Below, one piece after another: positions 1-6,333 of a DNA stretch of 9,911 bases. A program made the position numbers and the translations under genes. The DNA is from JAKQIM01 sp964633225 (GTDB lineage Bacteria; Chloroflexota; Anaerolineae; Anaerolineales; UBA4823): the NCBI GenBank assembly GCA_964633225.1, contig CAZWFQ010000102.1:1-9911 (forward strand). Reading direction: 5' to 3'. The first letter of the stretch is position 1, and each line of letters starts with the position of its first letter. The notes under the pieces were generated by a model. It was not told the DNA's origin. It did no database searches and was given only the letters and a program-made list of their open reading frames with translations.

Positions 1-137
1 CCTACATCACCTCCACACGCGCCCCCACCTACACCATCACCCCGCCGGTTCCCACCTACACGCGTATGCCCACCAAATCGCCCACCGCCCCTTGGCCCAC
101 CTATACGCACATGCCCACCAATACCCCCAAACCATAG
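1..137 (+). CDS. C-terminal tail of a 5'-truncated Pro/Thr/Tyr-rich protein
   Basis: The frame whose codons begin at base 3 is open from the left edge to a TAG at 135-137. It encodes about 44 residues rich in Pro, Thr and Tyr, with PTYT recurring three times (PTYTITPPV, PTYTRMPTKS, PTYTHMPTNT) and the end NTPKP-stop. Such tails are common as low-complexity linkers or termini of secreted or surface proteins in Chloroflexota, and the 836-residue protein in this window has a similar PT-rich linker. The frame ends just before a palindromic terminator and converges on psuG, as expected for a real 3' end. The rest of the gene lies outside the window, so its function cannot be stated. The frame starting at base 1 is also open and Pro-rich, but it runs into the terminator palindrome. 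The chosen frame fits better, and the call is moderate. Confidence 0.55.
   Translation, partial: YITSTRAPTYTITPPVPTYTRMPTKSPTAPWPTYTHMPTNTPKP
24..122 (+). repeat. Imperfect CCCACCTAYAC-based repeats encoding PTYT units
   Basis: CCCACCTACACC (24-35), CCCACCTACACG (51-62) and CCCACCTATACG (96-107) are near-identical. They are spaced 27 and 45 bp apart, both multiples of 9, so the reading frame is kept. ATGCCCACCAA also recurs at 66-76 and 111-121. The TAC/TAT and ACC/ACG changes are silent in the coding frame proposed for this tail. The pattern is ordinary coding low complexity, not a CRISPR array. Confidence 0.6.
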
Positions 138-147
138 GGTATCCCTT

Positions 148-189
148 AAAGCGAAAGATGCGGTGCCCGGGCACCGCATCTTTCGCTTT
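148..189. terminator. 42-bp perfect palindrome, probable bidirectional terminator
   Basis: Bases 148-168 are the exact reverse complement of 169-189, centred on CCCGGG, with no unpaired spacer. In RNA the GC-rich core GATGCGGTGC/GCACCGCATC would form a stem closed by a CCGG loop. Beyond a single unpaired base the pairing continues (CTTaAAGCG at 145-153 with CGCTTTTAAG at 184-193). Short A/T runs flank the core on both sides, so a transcript from either strand would end in a U-containing tract. It sits 10 nt after the plus-strand TAG (137) and 7 nt beyond the psuG stop (197), which is the expected place for a shared terminator of two convergent genes. Confidence 0.8.
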
Positions 190-196
190 TAAGACT

Positions 197-1105
197 TTAG
201 CCCGCCAGCTCTCTTGCCACTGCCGCCGCCACGCGCCCATTGTTCAGCAACAGTGCCAGGTTGGCCTTCAGGCTATCGCCGTGGGTCAGTTCGCTCACCC
301 GCCCAAGCATGAAGGGGGTCACCTTCTGCCCGTGGATGCCCTGCGCTGCTGCCTCTGCCAGGGCCTGCTGGATAGCCCCCTGCACCGCCTCAGCTGGCAG
401 GGCCGCATCTTCTGGCGGCGGCACCGTCAGCAGCACCGCACTGCGCAGGCCCAGCCCCCAATGCGCCCGCGCAATCGCCGCCACCTGCGCCGGTGTATCC
501 GCCCGCACGCTCACCGGCAGCCCACTGCTGCGCGAATAGAAAGCCGGAAATTCATCCGTCTGGTAGCCCACCACCGGCACACCCAGGGTCTCGAGCACTT
601 CCAGGGTGGCAGGCAGGTCCAAGATAGCCTTGGCCCCCGCACACACCACCACCAATGGCGAACGTGCCAGCTGCTGCAAGTCAGCCGAAACGTCGAAAGG
701 CGCCCCCTGGTGCACCCCGCCAATCCCTCCAGTCGCAAACACGCTCAGCCCGGCTGCCTCAGCCGCCACCAGCGTCCCCGCCACCGTTGTTCCGCCGCTC
801 TCGCCCAGGGCAATCGCCGGGCCAAAATCTCGCACGCTCACCTTGCGCACCCCTGCATCGCGTGCTTGCACAGCCAGGCGTTCCAACTCAGCATCTTCCA
901 ATCCCACATGGATCAAGCCGTCGATCACCGCAATCGTCGCCGCCAGGCTGCCGCCCGCCCGCACCTCGGCCTCCATGTTGCGTGCCAGCTCCAAGTTCTG
1001 CGGAAAAGGCAGCCCGTGAGTGATCACGGTCGACTCTAAGGCCACCACCGGCTGTTTTGCCTGCAGCGCCTGCGCCACCAGGGGTGAAATCTTATAAAAT
1101 TTCAT
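197..1105 (-). CDS. psuG: Pseudouridine-5'-phosphate glycosidase
   Basis: This 302-residue protein matches the PsuG (IndA-like) family in length and motifs. The family cleaves the C-C glycosidic bond of pseudouridine 5'-phosphate to uracil and ribose 5-phosphate in the cytosol, using a Schiff-base lysine and a Mn ion. Visible motifs are VALESTVITHGLPFPQN (catalytic-type Glu24), KVSVRDF (Lys88), FATGGIGGVHQG, FDVSADL (metal-type Asp142) and CAGAKAILDLPAT (Schiff-base-type Lys159). The C-terminal TPFMLGRVSELTHGDSLKAN is also typical. These residues correspond by spacing to E. coli Glu31, Lys93, Asp149 and Lys166 as I recall them. The frame extends 12 codons upstream of 1105, but GGAGA lies 6 nt before the ATG at 1105 and MKFYKISP is a natural PsuG N-terminus, so that start was chosen. 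The gene overlaps the 3' end of the kinase gene by 14 nt, indicating translational coupling. A terminator follows it. Confidence 0.95.
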   Translation of the reverse strand: MKFYKISPLVAQALQAKQPVVALESTVITHGLPFPQNLELARNMEAEVRAGGSLAATIAVIDGLIHVGLEDAELERLAVQARDAGVRKVSVRDFGPAIALGESGGTTVAGTLVAAEAAGLSVFATGGIGGVHQGAPFDVSADLQQLARSPLVVVCAGAKAILDLPATLEVLETLGVPVVGYQTDEFPAFYSRSSGLPVSVRADTPAQVAAIARAHWGLGLRSAVLLTVPPPEDAALPAEAVQGAIQQALAEAAAQGIHGQKVTPFMLGRVSELTHGDSLKANLALLLNNGRVAAAVARELAG

Positions 1106-2039
1106 ATAGGGTCTCCAAAGAAAGGTCGGGCACCACCGCACCGCGGTAGCGCAAGGTTAGCGAAGCAGCCGCCACACCCAGCCGCACCGCGTCATCAATC
1201 GGAATATGATTCAACAAGGCAAACAACACCGTCGCCGTCAACGCATCTCCCGCCCCGGTCGGGTCCAGGATTTCGGTGCGCATGGCTGGGATATGCCCGC
1301 TGGTGGCAGAGGTGGCATAACACACCCCGGCCTCCGCCAGGGCAATGATCGCAATATCTACACCTTGCCCCACCAGGCACTTAGCCGCCGCCAGCGCCTT
1401 GCGCCGGCCCGTCACCTCAAAATCATACCCGCACAAGATCGCCGCCTCAGCCGCATTCGGCGCCACCAGGCGCAGGCGCGGCAGATAAGGCTTCAGCCGC
1501 TCCGCCAGCGCTTGCGAAGTGGGATCAGCACAGATGGGCAAACCCGCCTTGCGCGCCTGCGCCATCACCGCCCGCAGAGTCTCCTTGGGCAGGTTAGCGT
1601 CCACAAATACCAACGAGGCCTGCTCAAACAACCCTGCATGCGAGCGCACATGCTCTGCCGAAAGGGCAGCAATGGCCCGCATATCATCCAGGCCAAACTG
1701 CATCGCCCCATCTGGGTTGACCACCGCCAGGTAGGTGCCGGTCGGCTGTTCAGAGCTGCGCAGCACATGGGATACGTCTACCCCAGCCTCAGCCACACCT
1801 TCCAGCAGTTGATCGCCTGCATGGTCTTGCCCCACGGCAGTCAAAAGTGTCACCGGCTGACCCAGGCGGGCCAGGTTTTCGGCCACGTTGCGTCCAACCC
1901 CGCCAAAAGAAGACCGGATACGCGCCGGGTTCGATGTATAGGGCAGCAAATCATCCTTCAATCTCCCCACCAGGTCCACGCCTGCCGCTCCAATCACCAG
2001 CACCGGCTTCTCAGGGTTGTAAACAAATTCTTCGGTCAT
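1092..2039 (-). CDS. psuK: PfkB-family carbohydrate kinase, probable pseudouridine kinase
   Basis: This is a 315-residue ribokinase/PfkB-fold protein of normal family length. The N-terminal substrate half has VLVIGAAGVDLVGR (residues 13-26, with the ligand-type Asp22) and the signature FGGVGRNVAENLARLG (45-60). The C-terminal half has PNAAEA (194-199) and DPTGAGDALTATV (259-271). The last contains the GAGD anion hole and the catalytic-base Asp265. The fold alone does not fix the sugar substrate. The call as pseudouridine kinase (pseudouridine + ATP to pseudouridine 5'-phosphate) rests on the overlapping downstream psuG, whose substrate it would make; psuK-psuG pairs are well known in pseudouridine catabolism. 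The start at 2039 is supported by GAGGAG 4 nt upstream. Only 8 nt separate it from the stop of the membrane-protein gene, so it is probably co-transcribed with it. Another nucleoside or ribokinase specificity remains possible. Confidence 0.88.
   Translation of the reverse strand: MTEEFVYNPEKPVLVIGAAGVDLVGRLKDDLLPYTSNPARIRSSFGGVGRNVAENLARLGQPVTLLTAVGQDHAGDQLLEGVAEAGVDVSHVLRSSEQPTGTYLAVVNPDGAMQFGLDDMRAIAALSAEHVRSHAGLFEQASLVFVDANLPKETLRAVMAQARKAGLPICADPTSQALAERLKPYLPRLRLVAPNAAEAAILCGYDFEVTGRRKALAAAKCLVGQGVDIAIIALAEAGVCYATSATSGHIPAMRTEILDPTGAGDALTATVLFALLNHIPIDDAVRLGVAAASLTLRYRGAVVPDLSLETLYEIL
1112..1116 (-). promoter_or_regulatory. Shine-Dalgarno of psuG inside the kinase gene
   Basis: The minus strand reads GGAGA-CCCTAT-ATG. 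The GGAGA lies within the last codons of the upstream kinase gene, 6 nt before the ATG at 1105. It decides the psuG start in favour of 1105 over the longer in-frame start at 1141, which has no comparable motif support and would add residues not typical of the family. Confidence 0.75.
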
Positions 2040-2043
2040 AACG

Positions 2044-2049
2044 CTCCTC
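2044..2049 (-). promoter_or_regulatory. Shine-Dalgarno of psuK overlapping the upstream stop codon
   Basis: The minus strand reads TGAGGAGCGTTATG. The TGA stop of the 547-residue protein (2050-2048) forms part of the GAGGAG ribosome-binding site of the kinase gene. Terminating ribosomes therefore stop directly on the next initiation site, which argues for coupled translation of the membrane protein and the kinase. Confidence 0.75.
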
Positions 2050-3691
2050 AGGGCTTGCGCTCGATCAATTGGTTTAGATGCTCAATCACATCCACCAGCT
2101 CAGAGGGAGCTGTTTGCCCCTCCCGCCGGTAGATCGTCAACACAGCATCTAGTTTATCACGATATGCCCGGATCAGCTCTTTACCAATCTGATACGCACG
2201 CGCCGGCCCGCCGGGGAGTGCTGCTGGCGGCTGCACCGCCAGCGGCACCTGCCGCACCAGGGCCAATAGTTCATCCCTTTGCCGGTCAGATTCCTTTTGA
2301 TCGCCAGCCAAAACCTTTCGCCGCCGCCAATGATCCACACTGCGCTGCCAATCTTCCAGCGGCAACACATACTTCTTGCTCAGATCAACCTCTTCGCTCC
2401 CGCCCAGCACCAGCTCATCCGGCAGCAGCCATTCTCCCTGGCCCAGCCACCCCAGCTCAATCCCGCGCTCCAAGGCCTGCGCATTGAAGGCCTTAACAAA
2501 AGCCTCGATCGGGTTTTGCAATCCGTTCAAATGTTGCCCTGCTTCGGGCTGTCTCACTTGTCCAGCCTCCACCACCACAAACGGCATCAGGTCAGCCGCC
2601 GCACACTGGCCGATGAATTTTCGCAAGGCCGTTTCGATCTGTTCCACCATCGCCAGGCGAAGCTCATCTCCCTGGTTGCCAGGCGGGCGGGTAGCCAGCA
2701 CACGTGAAACCACCTTGCCATTTGCAGACACCAATTCGGGGCTAGCGCGATATACCAGGTTGAGTAGGGCCTGTTCGTCAAAGCCGTAAGGCCGCTCTGC
2801 CGTGGGGGCCTGCCCCCCGCGCGCCACGTTAAAACGGAACGCCGCGTTCCGGGCCGTCACCGGCAGGCCATCTCGCGTCACACCGGCAGCAGTCAAAGTG
2901 ACCGTCTGCTCGCGCAGATCAACCGCCCGCCGTAAACGGCTAAAGGCGCGCAGCAGCATAGATCCACGCCCGGTCGGCCCAACCAACACCGGCTCGCCAT
3001 TCATGGTTTCAACCACCAGGCAGCTATCAGGCGCAACTTGCACTGCCGCCGGGATGCCGGCTGCCAACAGGCGCTCTAAGTGATGGCCTTTTTGATCATT
3101 AGCATTGATCTGCCCGGCTTGCACCACAATCGTGCCAAAAGCACGTGCCAAAATCGTCCGGCGAAACAAACGCGAGGTAACGCGGAAATCTTCGATATGG
3201 TGCAGATCGCCAAAATAAATAGCCGCCAGCCTCGAGGCCGCCCAAACGGCCAGGCCCAACACCAAGACATGCCGCCAGACATCATCCCGCGTTGAGGATT
3301 GGATCGCTTTTTCGGTCGCTTCAGACCAGGCCCTGGGCTTTGGTTCTGGCATAGGGGTCGCGGCCTGGGTCGGGCCTGGCGCCGGGGTCGCCGGGGGTGG
3401 CGGGAGCCCCAAAATATCCCGCACACATTGGGCAGGATGCCGCACACAGTTTACAGCATCACCCACCACATTGCTGGCCCAATTGGCCATTTGCCGGCCA
3501 AAAAGGACAAACCCAAGGATGATCCCAACCACCAAGAGCGTGTACACGATCAGGCGCGGCACCGGCCCCGCGTGAAAGAAAGCCCGGCTGCGCTTATTAT
3601 TGGCCTTCCAAATTGCCCTCAGCCGCTCCACCAAGCTGGCAGCGCGCTGGCGCATAGAACTCCAGTTAGGCCCGCCCGCACCCTGGCTCAT
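2048..3691 (-). CDS. Two-TM membrane protein with divergent SPFH/Band-7-like cytoplasmic domain
   Basis: This 547-residue protein is not recognised as a named family. A basic N-terminus is followed by TM1 (about 48-65), then an outer loop (66-137) with Cys82, Cys89 and a Pro-rich PPPPATPAPGPTQAATPMPE stretch. TM2 (about 139-159) follows, then a long cytoplasmic part. The positive-inside pattern puts both termini in the cytosol. Residues about 180-300 carry landmarks shared with the three other membrane proteins here: TIVVQAG, GIPAAVQVAPDSCLVVET, a VTRDGLPV strand (Thr272-Gly275, like the T-K-D-G strand of stomatin-type SPFH domains) and PYGFDEQALLNLVYRA (301-316). A C-terminal helical part contains VDHWRRRK, the weak counterpart of W-x3-W in its paralogues. 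Its ATG overlaps the preceding stop as ATGA and has GGAGA upstream. A role as scaffold subunit is inferred. HHpred could instead place the domain elsewhere. Confidence 0.8.
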   Translation of the reverse strand: MSQGAGGPNWSSMRQRAASLVERLRAIWKANNKRSRAFFHAGPVPRLIVYTLLVVGIILGFVLFGRQMANWASNVVGDAVNCVRHPAQCVRDILGLPPPPATPAPGPTQAATPMPEPKPRAWSEATEKAIQSSTRDDVWRHVLVLGLAVWAASRLAAIYFGDLHHIEDFRVTSRLFRRTILARAFGTIVVQAGQINANDQKGHHLERLLAAGIPAAVQVAPDSCLVVETMNGEPVLVGPTGRGSMLLRAFSRLRRAVDLREQTVTLTAAGVTRDGLPVTARNAAFRFNVARGGQAPTAERPYGFDEQALLNLVYRASPELVSANGKVVSRVLATRPPGNQGDELRLAMVEQIETALRKFIGQCAAADLMPFVVVEAGQVRQPEAGQHLNGLQNPIEAFVKAFNAQALERGIELGWLGQGEWLLPDELVLGGSEEVDLSKKYVLPLEDWQRSVDHWRRRKVLAGDQKESDRQRDELLALVRQVPLAVQPPAALPGGPARAYQIGKELIRAYRDKLDAVLTIYRREGQTAPSELVDVIEHLNQLIERKP

Positions 3692-6198
3692 AAGTTCTCC
3701 TCAACCCACTGGATCATCAATGCCACCCCCCGGCCCGCGCTCGAACCTGCCGGGCAAAGGTCCAGCGTGCCGCGCAGCATCAGCAGCAGGCTCTCTCGCA
3801 GGTGCACCGGCGCAATCACCCGTTTCAGGCGTTCCTTCAGCGGCCTCGCAGCAGCCAGGGCATAATCCTTCAACGCCCGTTCTTGTTCCCACTGCTGCAA
3901 ATGCTGTGCATCCAGGTCCAACTGCTTCGACCAACTGGCGTGCCAGGTCTGCAGCAGGCTCAAGCGGTCACTTTCAGCCAGGTGAACCGCCTCCAGGCTC
4001 ACTTCATGTACCTGTAGGCCGCGGGCATTCAACTCCAGGTAAACCGGATTCGGCTCCACCCCGCCGCCCGCCCCCGGCTTGGGCAGCTCAGCCTGTGTCA
4101 TGCGTTGCCTGATCTTTTCCACGATCAGGCCCAGCCCGTTACCCTGGTTCGCCGCTCCCAAATGCCCTTCTACATCCACCTCGCCAAACAACTCCGCCAG
4201 GTCAAACTGAGACAGGCAGTCTTGCCACAAGCCGGTCACCGCACAGGTAATCAACTCTTCTCGGGTCAAGATGATCTGTCCACTGCGCCGGCAGTAGCGC
4301 GCCTGGGGGTGGTCGCTGTCGGCAGCCTTGAGGGCCGCTTGAGCGTCGTAATCAAACTGCGTGCCATCCTCCACCGCCCTACCATCCAGTGAATACACCA
4401 CCCGCAAGGTAGGCGCCACCTCCACGCCATCGCGCGTCACAGCCCCGGTTTTCTCCCGGCGGTAGACACGCGCCCGATAATCGGCTTGCAATTCGTTTTT
4501 CCCACGCATTTCAAAAGGGCTTTCATCCAGGTGCGGCCCCAACCACAGCTCCTTGCGGCGCAAATCCAGCACTTCGTACAGGTGCTCCTCGTTGCGCGTA
4601 AAAACCACACCCGGGCCGCGTGAGCGCGGCTTATCCTTCAAATGCTTAAAAACAACCGCACTGGCTGCGTCTGCCACCACCACGCCCGGCCCGCGCTCGC
4701 CATGCTCCAGGTCTTGGAGATCCACATCCCCATTGCGGATGAACCACACATGATCCGGCTTGAACCAATGAAGGACCATCCGCCAGATCGTTTGCAAGCG
4801 CTGCCCCGCTGTATGCACCGGCAGCACAAAACCAGCAAAGATCACCAAACTGAAGATCAATGCCATTAAAGCAATGCTCAAGTCTACCGTTATGTTCCCC
4901 ACGGTCAGCTCGGCTTGCTTGGTCAATTCATCACCCGAGAGAGCCGTATTGACCAAAAAACCAAGCGGCGCTTCACCCCAATTGAACTGGTAATCAGTCA
5001 CATCAACAGGATTTCCAGGGTCGGTCACATTCACAAAACGCACGCCGCCGGCCTCATCAGCCACAAAGATAAAGTTGTGGAAATTCGAATCCGCCAGCCC
5101 CACCGCCCGCCCAGGGGTATCCAGCACCGCCACCAATTCATATGAATGCAAAGGATTTTCTTTAAATATCTGCAAGCCCACCGGCCCAGCAGCCACGTAC
5201 ACATACCCGTCTCGCGCCAACACATCCATGGCTGGCCCATCCGTATCCAACTCAGCCACCTTCTTCATGGTAGAAAAAATATCATATACCAGCACACCCC
5301 CATCTTCGGCTGCAATGTACAAGAGATCCCTGGGCCCGTCTGCCCACACACTCAGAGCGCGTCGATTGCCGGTCGAAATGACCTCCTGCGAGAGGGGCAT
5401 TAGGCTAGAATTCATCTCCACCACCAACACCCCCTCCCGCCCGGCTGCCACGCAGACCTGGTAAATGGTCTCTTCGATCCGAGGCCGGTGCCCTTCGCCC
5501 GGTTCTAGCTCATCTTCCTCAGCCGCGCTGGTTTCCACAACTCGCGAGTATGAATACACATAGATATCACGCCCATCGCGCACCGGGATCACCGGCTGAC
5601 CTTGCCTCGGATGGAAAGATGCCATTTCGGGGTTGCCCTGCACCAACCATGTAAAAACGCCGTACCCCTCAGCCGCCACAAACATCCGCCCGTCGTACAC
5701 CACCACTGCCCGCGCATCCGGCACCTGGTCGCGCACCTCGAGCTCGATTGGCTCCTGAAGATCGGTCACATTCCACAACTTCAGGCCATAAGCCCCATCT
5801 GCCACAAACAGGTAATCCTTATCGTCCCAACCGATCTTCTCCACCGCCAAGGCCTCTCCCAAGGTGTCCCAACGCTTGATATTCCTGGTCCTTTCGTAAG
5901 TCCAGTCAATCGGCAGCGCTGTAGGCGGAATCGGCGGGAGTGGTGTTTCTGTCGGCGCCACCCACCCAGGCGGGGTAGGGCTGGGCACTTTGGGTGTGGG
6001 CGTTGCGGTAGGTGTAGAAAAAACCAGTTGTACCACCAATACCCCCCCATCCGCATCACCAGCCGCAATGTAGGCATAGTCCGACCCGAACACCAAAGAT
6101 TTCGCCTCCCCCTGGCCGCGCATCAATACCAGGTAAAGCGCCAATCCAAGTGCCAATACCAACAGCGTTTGGAGCTTTGGATGCCTATTAAGACCCAT
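3688..6198 (-). CDS. LVIVD-type beta-propeller / TM / SPFH-like fusion protein
   Basis: This 836-residue protein has TM1 or a signal anchor (about 11-26) after a basic start. An outer region (27-436) holds seven repeats of the form (Y/F)hhVAxxxxGhxhhxh, at about 41, 129, 172, 246, 292, 332 and 377. Examples are YLFVADGAYGLKLWNV and FIFVADEAGGVRFVNVTD. They resemble LVIVD-repeat propeller blades. A Pro/Thr linker (61-96) separates the first repeat from the rest. TM2 (about 437-459) returns to the cytosol and runs into FVLPVHTAGQR, nearly identical to FVLPVRTADQR in the protein at the right edge. The cytoplasmic part has GPGVVVADAASAVVF, RGPGVVFT, DLRR, AVTRDGVEV (588-591) and TWHASW (751-756). 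These are SPFH-like landmarks shared with its neighbours. No convincing Shine-Dalgarno precedes the ATG, but a stop codon lies six codons upstream in frame. Inferred role: membrane scaffold with an extracellular interaction head. Confidence 0.85.
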   Translation of the reverse strand: MGLNRHPKLQTLLVLALGLALYLVLMRGQGEAKSLVFGSDYAYIAAGDADGGVLVVQLVFSTPTATPTPKVPSPTPPGWVAPTETPLPPIPPTALPIDWTYERTRNIKRWDTLGEALAVEKIGWDDKDYLFVADGAYGLKLWNVTDLQEPIELEVRDQVPDARAVVVYDGRMFVAAEGYGVFTWLVQGNPEMASFHPRQGQPVIPVRDGRDIYVYSYSRVVETSAAEEDELEPGEGHRPRIEETIYQVCVAAGREGVLVVEMNSSLMPLSQEVISTGNRRALSVWADGPRDLLYIAAEDGGVLVYDIFSTMKKVAELDTDGPAMDVLARDGYVYVAAGPVGLQIFKENPLHSYELVAVLDTPGRAVGLADSNFHNFIFVADEAGGVRFVNVTDPGNPVDVTDYQFNWGEAPLGFLVNTALSGDELTKQAELTVGNITVDLSIALMALIFSLVIFAGFVLPVHTAGQRLQTIWRMVLHWFKPDHVWFIRNGDVDLQDLEHGERGPGVVVADAASAVVFKHLKDKPRSRGPGVVFTRNEEHLYEVLDLRRKELWLGPHLDESPFEMRGKNELQADYRARVYRREKTGAVTRDGVEVAPTLRVVYSLDGRAVEDGTQFDYDAQAALKAADSDHPQARYCRRSGQIILTREELITCAVTGLWQDCLSQFDLAELFGEVDVEGHLGAANQGNGLGLIVEKIRQRMTQAELPKPGAGGGVEPNPVYLELNARGLQVHEVSLEAVHLAESDRLSLLQTWHASWSKQLDLDAQHLQQWEQERALKDYALAAARPLKERLKRVIAPVHLRESLLLMLRGTLDLCPAGSSAGRGVALMIQWVEENL

Positions 6199-6333
6199 AA
6201 ATGGTATGATCAGTTATCAAATAAAACCCACGTTTGATTAACTATATTGTAAAGCCTGCCATGAAAAAACGCCAGGATATAAATGCCAGATTAATAATCC
6301 CCCAATCCGCCCTGAGCACAATCAATGCAAAGT
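6199..6333 (-). promoter_or_regulatory. AT-rich intergenic region, candidate promoter of the propeller operon
   Basis: This is the only sizeable gap between minus-strand genes (135 bp), and it is clearly richer in A+T than the surrounding coding DNA. On the minus strand TATAGT (6246-6241) could be a -10 box, but the matching -35 position is only a T-run (around 6264-6269), so no promoter can be fixed. GATTAATAATC (6289-6299) is an 11-bp palindrome of operator size. No GC-rich hairpin with a U-tract is seen after the TPR-like gene, so read-through from upstream is possible. The leader directly before the ATG at 6198 lacks a purine-rich Shine-Dalgarno motif, which may mean weak or leaderless initiation. 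Confidence 0.35.

Noticed and set aside
1..122. CRISPR-like repetition
   Set aside because: Units are short, imperfect, unevenly spaced and frame-preserving, with no unique spacers of constant size. Coding low complexity explains them.
1..192. Alternative Pro-rich plus-strand frame starting at base 1
   Set aside because: It runs through the palindromic terminator to a stop at 190-192. The competing frame shows regular PTYT repeats and ends before the terminator.
92..1039. Long plus-strand open frame opposite psuG
   Set aside because: The translation is His/Arg/Gln-rich with no family features and lies antisense to a clear psuG gene. It is a shadow of high-GC codon bias.
1106..1141. 12-residue N-terminal extension of PsuG
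   Set aside because: The ATG at 1105 has a well-placed GGAGA, and MKFYKISP matches the usual PsuG beginning.
3299..3865. Plus-strand open frame opposite the junction of the two SPFH-like genes
   Set aside because: It is Arg/Pro/His-rich and spans the antisense of two well-supported genes. No domain or start signal.
6271..6290. GCCAG direct repeat (GCCAGGATATAAATGCCAG) in the intergenic region
   Set aside because: Only five bases are repeated and in direct orientation, so no hairpin or clear operator. It could easily arise by chance.
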